DNA of 64,000 nucleotides from Microbacterium galbinum (GTDB lineage: Bacteria; Actinomycetota; Actinomycetes; Actinomycetales; Microbacteriaceae), in NCBI RefSeq assembly GCF_023101185.1, contig NZ_CP078077.1:2695630-2759629 (forward strand), written 5' to 3'. Position 1 is the first letter of the stretch. Every line of letters begins with the position of its first letter. A model generated the notes under the pieces. That model worked only from the letters and a program-made list of their open reading frames with translations, made no database searches and had not been told where the DNA came from. A program made the position numbers and the translations under genes. Shown piece after piece: positions 49,365 to 58,407 of this stretch.

Positions 49365-50228
49365 TCACTCCGGGATCATGCGCATGATCGCGGCGGTGGC
49401 GGCATCCGCCCCGAAGTGATCCTCGGCGGTGATCGTGACGACGGCGTCGCCGGCGAAGATCACCAGCTGCCCGTAGGCGCCGTGCAGGCGCCATCCCGCG
49501 CCCGGCCCGTCCCACCCGGCCAGCGCGTACCTCTCGTAGCCGGGGTTCTGGCCGCACGCGACCCACTCGGAATGCATCCGGTCGATCCAGTGCGCGTCGA
49601 TCAGGCGGTGCCCCTGCCACTCTCCACGATCTCGGATGAGGCGTCCGATCCGGGCCATCTCCTCGGTGCGCAGGAAGAGTCCGCCACCGGCGACGATCCG
49701 GCCGTTCGGGCAGCGCTCCCACTGCGTGTCGACGATGCCGAGCGGCGCGAACAGGCGCGGTTCGAGGTAGGCGTGCACGTCGCCCACGTGCTCGGCGAGC
49801 ACGCGCATCGCCGTGTACGTGCTCGCGTTCGAGTACTGGAAGGCACGTCCGGGCGTCGGTCGGCGGAGGAACTCCGCCGCGAGGTCGGGCCAGTCCGTCA
49901 TCATCGTCTCCGACCACGGGAGATCGATTCCGCTCGACATGGTGAGCAGGTCGCGCAGCGTGACCTCCTCGACCCCGGCGCCGAGCTCCCATCCGGGAAG
50001 GGAGGCCGCCACGGGTGCATCGACGGAGATCAACCCTTCGTCGGCGGCGATGCCGGCGGCGAGCACGCACACGCCCTTGGCGACCGACTGGATGTCGATC
50101 CGCTCGTCGGGCGCCCAGCGATGCTCGGCGGTCTCGTCACCGACGAGGATGTGCAGACCGAGGGCGCCGAACCCGTCGGTCTCGATCTCATCGACGATGC
50201 GGTCGCGGAGGGTCGAGGCTCGGGTCAC
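49365..50228 (-). CDS. Serine hydrolase (beta-lactamase/penicillin-binding class C fold)
   Basis: A 287-residue beta-lactamase-family protein without a signal peptide. The nucleophile motif SXXK is IQSVAKG and the second motif YXN is FQYSNAS. LTMSSGIDLPW is typical of the esterase/D-aminopeptidase-like class C group. Resistance to beta-lactams is unlikely given the cytoplasmic location. The GTG at 50228 follows TAGCCT by seven bases. Its substrate is unknown. Confidence 0.85.
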   Translation of the reverse strand: MTRASTLRDRIVDEIETDGFGALGLHILVGDETAEHRWAPDERIDIQSVAKGVCVLAAGIAADEGLISVDAPVAASLPGWELGAGVEEVTLRDLLTMSSGIDLPWSETMMTDWPDLAAEFLRRPTPGRAFQYSNASTYTAMRVLAEHVGDVHAYLEPRLFAPLGIVDTQWERCPNGRIVAGGGLFLRTEEMARIGRLIRDRGEWQGHRLIDAHWIDRMHSEWVACGQNPGYERYALAGWDGPGAGWRLHGAYGQLVIFAGDAVVTITAEDHFGADAATAAIMRMIPE

Positions 50229-50235
50229 GTCGTCC

Positions 50236-50241
50236 AGGCTA
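50236..50241 (-). promoter_or_regulatory. -10 element of serine hydrolase gene (leaderless)
   Basis: TAGCCT on the minus strand ends seven bases before the GTG at 50228. It overlaps the end of the upstream acyltransferase gene. Confidence 0.5.
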
Positions 50242-51375
50242 TCGCGGCCGTCGCGAGCCGGTCGGGTCGTTGCGCCGTCCCTCGCGGGAGGTCAGTTCGG
50301 GGTCGCGGAAGAGCCACTTCGGTCGCGGCTCGACGAGGGGGCGGAACACCCGTCGGACGGGCTTCGTGGCCAGCGCGAGCGCGACGACGACCGAGAGCAG
50401 TGTGACGAGCGGCAGCCAGATCCAGGTGGGTTCGAGGTCGCGCAGGATGCCGGACTCGCGGAACGGGTAGAGAACGAAGGAGTGCAGAAGGAAGACGTAC
50501 ATCGTGTACTGGCCGAACGTGGTCCACCAGTACGTGCCGCGGGGGATCAGCGCGAAGAACGCCGCGCACAGCAGCACTGCGAGCAGCATCAGCGCGATGC
50601 GCACACCGCCGGCCCACCACTGCTCGCCGCCGAGCCCGAGGTCGGCGTAGGAGTCCTCGTAGAAGAGCCAGTGGCGCAAATCGAACTCCTGCCAGAACGG
50701 GAGCCAGTTCCAGGCCGCCCACCCGGTGCCCGCGAGCACGGCGACCGCGACGACCCGGATCCACCACGGGCGGAAGTCGAGCAGGCGCAGACGGGCCACG
50801 ACGTCCCGTTCGCGCAGCCACCAGCCGAGGGTGAAGAACGGCAGGAGGCCGAGGGTGCGCGAGAGCGAGAAGGTGCTGTCGATGTTGGGGAGGTAGCCCA
50901 CGCCGATCGAGATCGCGACGGTCCAGAGCAGCGGCCAGCGCAGTAGCGCGAGGTAGGGGAGGACGAGGCGGAAGATCCCGAGGGCGAGGAGGAACCAGAG
51001 CGTCCAGGACGGCTGCGTCGGGTTGGGGTTCGCCTGGCCCTCGACGAGCCACTTCGTGAGCGTCCAGAGCGTCTCGAAGATGATGTACGGCAGGAGGATG
51101 TCGGTGATCACCCGAGCCATCTGCGTCTTGGTCGGCGAACCCGACTTCGAGAAGTATCCCGAGATGATCGCGAACGCCGGCATGTGGAAGGCGTAGAGGG
51201 CGAGGTAGAAGGCGAACGCGATGTCGGAGTCGTAGATGAGACGCTGGATCGCGTGGCCCAGCACCACCAGCACGATGCAGGCGTAGCGTGCGTTGTCCCA
51301 GAACGGGACGCGGCGTCGGGGGCGCGGAGTGGTTCCTGTCGCCGGCGGTGTCGAGTCCGCTCCGGTGGTGCTCAT
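50239..51375 (-). CDS. Acyltransferase family 3 membrane protein
   Basis: A 378-residue integral membrane acyltransferase with about ten helices. RVPFWDNARYACIVLVVLGHAIQRL has the conserved early Arg and the catalytic-type His. FYLALYAFHMPAFAIISGYFSKSG is the second family block and resembles fucose 4-O-acetyltransferase relatives. Members acetylate sugars or other envelope molecules. The ATG at 51375 follows TAGCCT by six bases. It probably lies upstream of the serine hydrolase in one transcription unit. Confidence 0.88.
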   Translation of the reverse strand: MSTTGADSTPPATGTTPRPRRRVPFWDNARYACIVLVVLGHAIQRLIYDSDIAFAFYLALYAFHMPAFAIISGYFSKSGSPTKTQMARVITDILLPYIIFETLWTLTKWLVEGQANPNPTQPSWTLWFLLALGIFRLVLPYLALLRWPLLWTVAISIGVGYLPNIDSTFSLSRTLGLLPFFTLGWWLRERDVVARLRLLDFRPWWIRVVAVAVLAGTGWAAWNWLPFWQEFDLRHWLFYEDSYADLGLGGEQWWAGGVRIALMLLAVLLCAAFFALIPRGTYWWTTFGQYTMYVFLLHSFVLYPFRESGILRDLEPTWIWLPLVTLLSVVVALALATKPVRRVFRPLVEPRPKWLFRDPELTSREGRRNDPTGSRRPR

Positions 51376-51381
51376 CCTCCG

Positions 51382-51387
51382 AGGCTA
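51382..51387 (-). promoter_or_regulatory. -10 element of acyltransferase 3 gene (leaderless)
   Basis: TAGCCT on the minus strand ends six bases before the ATG at 51375. Confidence 0.6.
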
Positions 51388-51416
51388 CCGCCGGGAATAA
51401 AGTTGGTGCGATCGCG

Positions 51417-51446
51417 TTGACTCATATACATTCAAGTGAATAGAAC
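51417..51446 (+). promoter_or_regulatory. Promoter and operator of the flavin monooxygenase pair
   Basis: TTGACT (51417-51422) is a good -35 and TAGAAC (51441-51446) the likely -10. Between them ATTCA-AG-TGAAT (51430-51441) is a perfect inverted repeat of the kind bound by MarR-type repressors. The stretch is far more A+T-rich than its surroundings. Confidence 0.6.
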
Positions 51447-51486
51447 CGGGTGCAATCATCGGGTTCGGAGAAGTTGGAGAGAAATC

Positions 51487-52713
51487 ATGAGCGAGCAGTC
51501 AGGGGCACCCGCGATGCAGTTCGGCATCATGTCGGTGAGCGACATCACGCGCGACCCCACCACCGGAGTGACGCCGAGCGAGCAGGAGCGCATCAAGGCG
51601 ACGCTGGCGATCGCGAAGCACGCCGAAGAGGTCGGCCTCGACGTCTTCGCCGTCGGCGAGCACCACAACCCTCCGTTCTGGTCGTCCAGCCCCACCACGT
51701 TCCTCGCCGCCCTCGCGGCGCAGACCGAGCGCCTCATCGTCTCCACCTCGACGACGCTCATCACGACCAATGACCCCGTGCGCATCGCCGAGGAGTACGC
51801 GATGCTCCAGCACGTGTCCGACGGTCGGATGGACCTCATGCTCGGGCGCGGTAACACCGGCCCCGTCTACCCCTGGTTCGGCCAGGACATCCGCCAGGGT
51901 CTGCCCCTCGCGATCGAGAACTACGCGCTGCTGCACAAGCTGTGGCGCGAGGACGTCGTCGACTGGGAGGGCAAGTTCCGCACGCCGCTGCAGGGCTTCA
52001 CCTCCACCCCGCGCCCGCTCGACGGCATCGCGCCGTTCGTGTGGCACGGATCGATCCGCACGCCGGAGATCGCCGAACAGGCCGCCTACTACGGCGACGG
52101 CTTCTTCGCGAACAACATCTTCTGGCCCAAGGAGCACTACCAGCGCCTGATCGAGCTGTACCGCCAGCGCTACGCCCACTACGGCCACGGCACGCCCGAG
52201 CAGGCGATCGTCGGTCTCGGCGGACAGGTCTTCATGGCGGCCAAGTCGCAGGACGCGGTGAACCAGTTCCGCCCCTACTTCGACAATGCACCGGTCTACG
52301 GTCACGGTCCGAGCATGGAGGACTTCACCGAGATGACTCCGCTCACGGTCGGATCGCCGCAGCAGGTCATCGACCGCTACGCCGGCATGCGCGACCACTA
52401 CGGCGACTACCAGCGTCAGCTGTTCCTGATGGACCACGCGGGTCTCCCGCTCAAGACCGTCCTCGAGCAGCTCGACATCCTGGGTGGCGAGGTCGTGCCC
52501 GTCCTGCGCAAGGAGCTGGCGGAGAACCGTCCGGAATCGGTGCCGGATGCCCCGACGCACGCCGCGCGAGTGAAGGCGGAGTTCGGCGACGGACCCACCC
52601 GCCAGGCCCGCCCGGGCGCGAACCGCGGAGACAACCTCACCGGCGACAGCCCCTACCAGGACACGCCGGCCCCCGCCGGCGCGTCGTTCGGCCTCGGCCG
52701 CAAGGAGGCGTGA
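51487..52713 (+). CDS. LLM class flavin-dependent oxidoreductase (CE1758-like)
   Basis: A 408-residue luciferase-like monooxygenase. MQFGIMSVSDITRDPTTG, LDVFAVGEHHNPPFWSSSPTTFLAALA, GRMDLMLGRGNTGPVYPWFG and FVWHGSIRTPEIAEQAAYYGDGFFAN fit the family that oxygenates with FMNH2. The neighbour is an FMN reductase, and this exact pairing is known as the CE1758/CE1759 duo of Corynebacterium relatives. A Pro/Gly-rich tail (about 370-408) follows. The ATG follows GGAGAG. The substrate is unknown. Confidence 0.9.
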   Translation: MSEQSGAPAMQFGIMSVSDITRDPTTGVTPSEQERIKATLAIAKHAEEVGLDVFAVGEHHNPPFWSSSPTTFLAALAAQTERLIVSTSTTLITTNDPVRIAEEYAMLQHVSDGRMDLMLGRGNTGPVYPWFGQDIRQGLPLAIENYALLHKLWREDVVDWEGKFRTPLQGFTSTPRPLDGIAPFVWHGSIRTPEIAEQAAYYGDGFFANNIFWPKEHYQRLIELYRQRYAHYGHGTPEQAIVGLGGQVFMAAKSQDAVNQFRPYFDNAPVYGHGPSMEDFTEMTPLTVGSPQQVIDRYAGMRDHYGDYQRQLFLMDHAGLPLKTVLEQLDILGGEVVPVLRKELAENRPESVPDAPTHAARVKAEFGDGPTRQARPGANRGDNLTGDSPYQDTPAPAGASFGLGRKEA

Positions 52714-52714
52714 G

Positions 52715-53359
52715 ATGACCTCGCGTCGCATCGCCGTCGTCTCGGCCGGACTCTCGAACCCGTCGTCCACCCGGATGCTCGCGGATCGACTCGCCGCGGA
52801 GACCGTGAAAGAACTCGCCGCTCGCGAGATCGACGCGACGGTCGACGTGATCGAGCTGCGCGACTACGCGCACGACATCACGAACAACCTGCTCACGGGA
52901 TTCGCTCCTCCCGCCCTCGAGACCGCGATCAACACGGTCGTCTCGGCGGACGCCCTCATCGCGGTGACGCCGATCTTCTCGACGAGCTACTCGGGACTCT
53001 TCAAGTCGTTCATCGACGTGCTCGACCCCGACGCGCTCACGGGAAAGCCGGTGCTCATCGGTGCGAATGCGGGCACGGCCCGTCACTCGCTCGCGATCGA
53101 CTACGCCATCCGGCCGCTCTTCGCCTACCTCCACGCCGACGCGGTCTCGACCGGCGTCTTCGCGGCCTCGAGCGACTGGGGCGGCGCGGGCGACGACGTC
53201 GCCCCGCTCGCCAAGCGCGTCGAGAAGGGTGCGCGCGAGCTGGCCGACGTCATCGCTCGCCGGGAGGCAGCGGTCGCGACCGATCCGTTCGACCCCGCGA
53301 CCTACCTCGGCGAGGGACGCTCGTTCGGGCACATGCTCGGAGGCCTCGCCGGCGAGTGA
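52715..53359 (+). CDS. NAD(P)H-dependent FMN reductase (CE1759-like)
   Basis: A 214-residue flavodoxin-like reductase. RRIAVVSAGLSNPSSTRMLADRLA is the phosphate-binding loop, and ITPIFSTSYSGLFKSFIDVLD the flavin-binding block (here VTPIFSTSYSG). It should supply reduced FMN to the monooxygenase encoded just before. The ATG begins one base after the preceding TGA, so the two are co-translated. No Cys-based or metal site is visible. Confidence 0.9.
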   Translation: MTSRRIAVVSAGLSNPSSTRMLADRLAAETVKELAAREIDATVDVIELRDYAHDITNNLLTGFAPPALETAINTVVSADALIAVTPIFSTSYSGLFKSFIDVLDPDALTGKPVLIGANAGTARHSLAIDYAIRPLFAYLHADAVSTGVFAASSDWGGAGDDVAPLAKRVEKGARELADVIARREAAVATDPFDPATYLGEGRSFGHMLGGLAGE

Positions 53360-53400
53360 GCGCGGGGCATGACGCCATCGAGAATGTCCGTGGGGCATCG

Positions 53401-53406
53401 TACGGT
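53401..53406 (+). promoter_or_regulatory. -10 element of FAD oxidase gene (leaderless)
   Basis: TACGGT ends six bases before the ATG at 53413, separating this gene from the preceding flavin pair. Confidence 0.5.
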
Positions 53407-53412
53407 GGCGTC

Positions 53413-54765
53413 ATGTCAGCCTCCGAAGCAATCGCCGCCCTCCGTCGTTCGTTCGCGGGGCGGATGCTGCTGCCCGACGATGCCGGTTTCGACGCCGCAC
53501 GAGCGCCGTGGAACCTCTCGATCGATCAGCACCCCGCGCTGGTGGCGAATCCTCGAGACGTCGACGATCTTCGGGCGCTGCTCGTCGCGGCACGCGAGAC
53601 CGGGATGCCCCTCGCGGTGCAGCCCGGCGGTCACGGGGCGGGGAGCGATGTGACCGGGGCGATCCTGGTGCGCATGGCCGACTTCGACATGCTCGACATC
53701 GATACGGCTGCGGGGACCGCCGTCGTCGGTGCCGGTGTGCGGTGGGGGCGCGTGATCGAGGCGCTCGAGGGCTCGGGATGGGTCGCTCCGGCAGGGAGCA
53801 GCCCGGTCGTCACCGTGGCCGGTTACACGCTCGGCGGCGGTCACTCCCTGTTCAGCCGCACGGCGGGTCTCGGGTCCGACAACCTGCGTGCCGCGTGGGT
53901 GCTGCGCACCGATGGGCGCCACGAGCGCGTCGACGACGGGAGCGACCCCGATCTCATGTGGGCACTGCGCGGCGCGGGCGGGGTCGTCGGCATCGTCACG
54001 GCGCTCGAGATCGATCTGGTGCCCGCCCCCGCCGTCTGGGGCGCGACGCTGGTCTTCGACGTCGCGGATGCCGAGGCGGTCCTCCGCGGGGTGCGCGACC
54101 TGGCCCCGATCGCACCGCCGACGCTGAACGCGTCGGTCACGTCGACCCGCATGCCCGACGCGCCGCAGCTGCCCGAAGCGATTCGCGGCAAGAGCTTCGT
54201 GACGGTGCAGCTCATCTCGACCGCGGGCCCGGCCGATGATCTGCTCGAGCGCGTACGGAGCGTTGCGCCCGTGCAGCGAGAGGCGGTGGGGGATACCTCT
54301 CCCGTCACCATCGCTGCGCAATCGGGGGAACCGACCGAGCCCACGCCGAGCCGTGGTGCCTCGGCGGCGCTGGCCGGGCTCGACGACGACACGATCGATG
54401 CGCTCCTCTCGTTCCATCTGCACGATGACCAGTGGCCGGTGATCGGAATCGAGTTCCGCATGCTCGGAGGGGCGCTGGCAACACCGCGGCGCGCGGGATT
54501 CGCCGGTCTCGAATCGGCCGGATGGCTCGTGTACGCGCTCGCTCCGCTGTTCCCGGGCGCTCCGGTTCAGCCCGGTGATGCGAGCCTCGCGCGTTTCCGC
54601 GAGATCGTCGCACCGGCATCCGCCGAGCGCACGGTTCCCACCTTCCTCACGCCCGGGCAGACGCTCGCCGGGGCGGCGACCGGCGAGGCGCTCGCACGCC
54701 TGCGTGCGGTGCGGGAGCGGTTCGACCCGGATGGCCTCCTCCACCACGGACGTCTTCCGCGCTGA
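53413..54765 (+). CDS. FAD-binding oxidoreductase (berberine bridge enzyme-like)
   Basis: A 450-residue PCMH-type flavoprotein. PRDVDDLRALLVAARETGMPLAVQPGGHG carries the His used for covalent FAD attachment in relatives, and VTVAGYTLGGGHSLFSRTAGLGSDNL is the second FAD block. The C-terminal BBE segment ends RERFDPDGLLHHGRLPR. The second covalent cysteine of bicovalent enzymes is not seen; the usual GXCPXV-like position reads AGSSPVV. Members oxidise alcohols, sugars or alkaloids. The substrate is unknown. Confidence 0.87.
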   Translation: MSASEAIAALRRSFAGRMLLPDDAGFDAARAPWNLSIDQHPALVANPRDVDDLRALLVAARETGMPLAVQPGGHGAGSDVTGAILVRMADFDMLDIDTAAGTAVVGAGVRWGRVIEALEGSGWVAPAGSSPVVTVAGYTLGGGHSLFSRTAGLGSDNLRAAWVLRTDGRHERVDDGSDPDLMWALRGAGGVVGIVTALEIDLVPAPAVWGATLVFDVADAEAVLRGVRDLAPIAPPTLNASVTSTRMPDAPQLPEAIRGKSFVTVQLISTAGPADDLLERVRSVAPVQREAVGDTSPVTIAAQSGEPTEPTPSRGASAALAGLDDDTIDALLSFHLHDDQWPVIGIEFRMLGGALATPRRAGFAGLESAGWLVYALAPLFPGAPVQPGDASLARFREIVAPASAERTVPTFLTPGQTLAGAATGEALARLRAVRERFDPDGLLHHGRLPR

Positions 54766-54802
54766 GCGTCCCGCATGCACGGCGGCCGGTGCAGGCGTGG
54801 GC

Positions 54803-55492
54803 TCAGGTTCCGTCGCCTCGTCGCCACGTGTACTCGGTCTCCGGGCGACCGCGGGCGCCATAGCGTGCCCCGCGGTCGGCGAGGCCCTCAGCGGCGAGGT
54901 GTTCGAGGTACCTCCGAACGGCGACGCGCGACATCCCCAGCTCGGCCGCAGCCTCGGTCGCCGAGAGCGGTCCGCTGCGCCGCAGCGCGGCCGTCACCCG
55001 ATCCAGAGAGGAGGGGGAAAGGCCCTTCGGCAGGGGAATGCTCCCGGTCGACCTCCCCAGCAGCGCGTCGATCTCGGCCTGGGTCGCCTCTCCGTCCGTC
55101 GCCCGCGCCTGCGTGCGATGCGCGCGGTACTGCGCCAGTCGCTCCTGGAAGACGGAGAACGAGAACGGTTTGACGAGGTACTGGAAGACACCGAGCGCCG
55201 CCATCTGACGGACCGTCTCGGCGTCTCGCACCGCGGTGATCGCGATCACGTCGACGGCGGCGGAGCGGGCGCGGAGGGTGCGCAGCACATCGAGTCCGGA
55301 GCCGTCGGGCATCGTCACGTCGAGGAGCACGAGGTCGAATCCGTCGCCGTTCGCGCGGTCCAGGATCGCCTGCACCGCGGCGCGTGCTCCGGTGCACTCC
55401 CCGGCGACGACGAACCCATCGAGCCGGTCGATGTAGTTCCGATGCAGCTCGAGCGTGAGGGCGTCATCGTCGACGAGCAGCACTCGGATCAT
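54803..55492 (-). CDS. Response regulator, CitB/DcuR family
   Basis: A 229-residue response regulator. The receiver domain has VDDD (7-10), the phosphorylation site D58 in VLLDVTMPDGSG, and K108 in YLVKPF. A helical linker leads to a C-terminal winged helix-turn-helix (about 165-229: PLSATEAAAELGMSRVAVRRYLEHLAAEGL), the arrangement of CitB/DctR/DcuR. The start at 55492 overlaps the kinase stop (ATGA). It most likely activates the divergent dctA in response to C4-dicarboxylates. Confidence 0.92.
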   Translation of the reverse strand: MIRVLLVDDDALTLELHRNYIDRLDGFVVAGECTGARAAVQAILDRANGDGFDLVLLDVTMPDGSGLDVLRTLRARSAAVDVIAITAVRDAETVRQMAALGVFQYLVKPFSFSVFQERLAQYRAHRTQARATDGEATQAEIDALLGRSTGSIPLPKGLSPSSLDRVTAALRRSGPLSATEAAAELGMSRVAVRRYLEHLAAEGLADRGARYGARGRPETEYTWRRGDGT

Positions 55493-56769
55493 CGCCTGCC
55501 CCGCCCGCGCGCAGCCGGAAGGGTCACGTGGAAGGTGGTCGGATCGTCGCGGACCTCGATCCGACCACCGGCATCGAGCACGAGAGCGCGCACGAGCGCC
55601 AACCCGACCCCTCGCCCTGCGGCGCCCGCTTCCTTCGTCGAGAATCCGGAGGCGAAGATCTCGTCGCGCAGCGGAGGGGGGACACCGGGGCCGCTGTCGG
55701 CCACGTCGAGCTCGATCCCGTCGCTCGGCGAGCGACGCAGCGTGACCGACACCCATCTGTCGTCGGCATCCGTCACGGCATCCATCGCGTTGTCGATCAG
55801 GTTGCCCAGGACCGACACGCTGTCGACGGGCGACAGCGGCGTCGGCGGAGTATCGGGCGCGATGGTCATGCGCCAGTCGATTCCGCGCTCCTTCGCCTGG
55901 GAGGCCTTGCCGAGCAGCAGTGCTCCGACGGTGGGGTCGCCGTGCCGGCGGGCGGTGACCTGGTCCACCAGCGACTGGCTCTGCCGCGAGGTCTCGGTGA
56001 GGATCTCGATGGCCTCGTCGATGCGCCCCAGTTCGAGAAGCGCGACAGCGGTGTGCATGCGGTTGCCGTGCTCATGTGTCTGAGCGCGCAGCGCGTCGCC
56101 GAGGGTACGGATCGACTCGTAGGACGACACGGCGTCTCTCACCTGACCCGGAGGCAGGTCCCCGGCGATCCGTCGAGTGATCCGCCGTGCCGCCCAGGCG
56201 CCGAGTGCCCCGGCCGCCACGAGTGCGGCGGTGATGCCGAGGGAGAGGGGCAGGCGTCGCAGCAGCGTTTCGCTGATGGTCTCTGTGGTGACGCCCGCGG
56301 CCACCCAGCCGAGGAGACGCCCGTCCGCGCCCGTCACCGGGACGATGGTGCGGACCGAGGGGCCCAGTGTGCCGGTGAACTCCTCGGTGAGAGGCTGCGG
56401 GCGATCGGGGATGGTGCCGAGGTAGGGCTTCCCGATCTCGTCGAGGTCGGGATGGGTCACGCGGATGCCGGTGGTCGTCATGATCGTGATGAAGTCGAGC
56501 CCCGCGGCGTCGATGACCTCCAGGGCGTACGGTTCGAGCGTGCGCGTCGCGCGCTCCCGGTCCGCGTCCGCGAGCGACGAGGAGACGAGCGGTGACGCGG
56601 CGAGCGCGACGGCGGTGGACGCGGTCACCCGCTCGGCCTCCGCACGCGTGGCGCGCTGCGCCTCGACGACCAGGAACAGCGCCACCAGGGCGCCGATGAC
56701 GACGGCGGACACCAGCAGGGCGAGGAACACGCGCGAGGCCGCGCTGCGGTCGGTGCGGGCGTGCGACAT
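55489..56769 (-). CDS. Sensor histidine kinase, CitA/DctS/DcuS family
   Basis: A 426-residue membrane kinase. Helix 1 (about 14-36) and helix 2 (about 174-194) enclose an extracellular PASp-type sensor domain with TTGIRVTHPDLDEIGKPYLG. The H-box is QTHEHGNRMH, with the phosphorylated residue probably H232 as in CitA-type HEXXN motifs. N, G and ATP-lid boxes are NLIDNAMDAV, DSGPGVP and GRGVGLALVRAL. Only about 38 residues separate helix 2 from the H-box, so the cytoplasmic PAS of CitA is missing. The ATG at 56769 follows AGGGAG. It is encoded upstream of the regulator. Confidence 0.92.
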   Translation of the reverse strand: MSHARTDRSAASRVFLALLVSAVVIGALVALFLVVEAQRATRAEAERVTASTAVALAASPLVSSSLADADRERATRTLEPYALEVIDAAGLDFITIMTTTGIRVTHPDLDEIGKPYLGTIPDRPQPLTEEFTGTLGPSVRTIVPVTGADGRLLGWVAAGVTTETISETLLRRLPLSLGITAALVAAGALGAWAARRITRRIAGDLPPGQVRDAVSSYESIRTLGDALRAQTHEHGNRMHTAVALLELGRIDEAIEILTETSRQSQSLVDQVTARRHGDPTVGALLLGKASQAKERGIDWRMTIAPDTPPTPLSPVDSVSVLGNLIDNAMDAVTDADDRWVSVTLRRSPSDGIELDVADSGPGVPPPLRDEIFASGFSTKEAGAAGRGVGLALVRALVLDAGGRIEVRDDPTTFHVTLPAARGRGRR

Positions 56770-56794
56770 CGCGTCTCCCTTCGTCTGCGGTGGC

Positions 56795-56820
56795 GAATGT
56801 GACCAATACGACCACAAATG
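56795..56820. promoter_or_regulatory. Candidate response-regulator site between kinase and dctA genes
   Basis: GACCAATAC and GACCACAAA form a 9-bp tandem repeat in the most A+T-rich part of the 139-bp divergent region. This is where a CitB-type regulator would be expected to bind. Confidence 0.35.
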
Positions 56821-56908
56821 GTGCCGTCGCGGGAAGTCGGCGAACGTGGGCACACCGCCGGCGACGACGCCGGTCCCGAACGACGACGTTCATCTCCGAG
56901 GAGGAACA

Positions 56909-58348
56909 ATGGCCATCACCACCGGATTCAGTCTGCCCGGCTTCCACTGGAGGCGCGGCAAGCAGTCCTGGGACCGTCACACCTGGCTCTACGTGTCGGT
57001 GATCATCGCGGTCGTGCTCGGCGCACTCGTCGGGCTGATCTGGCCCGAGGTCGGGCAGAGCTTCGAGCCGCTCGGCAAGGGATTCGTGGCGCTGATCAAG
57101 ATGATGATCGCCCCGATCATCTTCTGCACGATCGTCGTCGGGGTCGGGTCGATCGCCAAGGCCGCGACGGTCGGGAAGATCGGCGGACTCGCGCTGCTGT
57201 ACTTCATGGTGATGTCGACCTTCGCCCTGGCCATCGGGCTGGTCGTCGGCAACCTCATCCACCCGGGATCGGGCCTCGACATGGCCGGCGCGACGTACGA
57301 CGCCGACACGGCGGAGGCGAAGAGCACCCAGGACTTCATCCTCGGGATCATCCCGGCGACGTTCTTCTCGGCGTTCACCGGAGAGAGCGTGCTGCAGGTG
57401 CTCTTCATCGCGCTGCTCACGGGCTTCGCGCTGCAGGGGTTGGGCGACCGCGGCGCACCGATCATGGACGCGGTCAAGAACCTCCAGAAGGTCGTTTTCC
57501 GCATTCTCGGGATGATCCTCTGGCTGGCACCACTCGGCGCGTTCGGAGCGATCGCCGCGGTCGTCGGCAAGACGGGCATCTCGGCGATCTGGAGCCTCGG
57601 CATCCTGATGGTGGCGTTCTACATCACGTGCATCCTGTTCATCGTCGTGATCCTGGGCGTTCTGCTCTACGCCGTGACGCGGGTCAACATCTTCCGGTTG
57701 ATGAAGTACCTGGGTCGGGAGTACCTGCTGATCGTCGGCACGTCGTCGTCGGAGTCGGCCCTTCCGCGGCTGATCGCGAAGATGGAGCACGTCGGGGTGT
57801 CGAAGCCCGTCGTCGGCATCACCGTTCCCACCGGTTACTCGTTCAACCTCGACGGAACGGCCATCTACCTCACCATGGCCTCGCTGTTCATCGCGACCGG
57901 CATGGGGCAGCCGATGTCGATCGGCGAGCAGATCGGTCTGCTGGTCTTCATGATCATCGCGAGCAAGGGAGCGGCCGGGGTCACCGGCGCGGGACTCGCG
58001 ACGCTGGCCGGGGGACTGCAGGCCTACCGTCCCGATCTCGTCGACGGCGTGGGCGTGATCGTCGGCATCGACCGGTTCATGTCCGAGGGACGCGCTCTCA
58101 CCAACTTCACCGGCAACGCGGTCGCGACGCTCCTGATCGGCACGTGGACGAAGCAGATCGATCGCGATCGGGTCGGTCGGGTGCTCAGGGGCGACCTGCC
58201 GTTCGACGAATCACTGCTGGACGGGGTCGACGACCACGGGATGTCCGACGGCAGCGAGGCTGCTGACGTGCACGAGCTCAAGGAGTCCGCGCTCGACGAG
58301 ATGTCGGCGAAGGAGGAGCGCGCGCGTCGGCGCGCGCTGCAGAGCTGA
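56909..58348 (+). CDS. dctA: C4-dicarboxylate:cation symporter DctA
   Basis: A 479-residue DAACS-family symporter with about eight helices and two re-entrant loops. Family signatures are IGTSSSESALPRLIAKME (serine-rich hairpin), VPTGYSFNLDGTAIYL and GAGLATLAGGL. It imports succinate, fumarate or malate with protons or sodium. A strong AGGAGG (56899-56904) precedes the ATG. It is divergent from the CitA/CitB-type system. The last 50 residues are a charged soluble tail. A 15-bp terminator stem follows. Confidence 0.93.
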   Translation: MAITTGFSLPGFHWRRGKQSWDRHTWLYVSVIIAVVLGALVGLIWPEVGQSFEPLGKGFVALIKMMIAPIIFCTIVVGVGSIAKAATVGKIGGLALLYFMVMSTFALAIGLVVGNLIHPGSGLDMAGATYDADTAEAKSTQDFILGIIPATFFSAFTGESVLQVLFIALLTGFALQGLGDRGAPIMDAVKNLQKVVFRILGMILWLAPLGAFGAIAAVVGKTGISAIWSLGILMVAFYITCILFIVVILGVLLYAVTRVNIFRLMKYLGREYLLIVGTSSSESALPRLIAKMEHVGVSKPVVGITVPTGYSFNLDGTAIYLTMASLFIATGMGQPMSIGEQIGLLVFMIIASKGAAGVTGAGLATLAGGLQAYRPDLVDGVGVIVGIDRFMSEGRALTNFTGNAVATLLIGTWTKQIDRDRVGRVLRGDLPFDESLLDGVDDHGMSDGSEAADVHELKESALDEMSAKEERARRRALQS

Positions 58349-58366
58349 CTCGAACACCGGATGAAG

Positions 58367-58402
58367 GATGCGGGAGCCGACGGACATGTCGGCTCCCGCA
58401 TC
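58367..58402. terminator. Terminator between dctA and DUF5302 gene
   Basis: GATGCGGGAGCCGAC (58367-58381) and GTCGGCTCCCGCATC (58388-58402) pair perfectly over 15 bp around GGACAT between convergent genes. Confidence 0.75.
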
Positions 58403-58407
58403 GGTGG

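Noticed and set aside
49365..50228. Beta-lactamase resistance gene
   Set aside because: The fold is class C-like but there is no signal peptide and the motif context fits esterase-like serine hydrolases.
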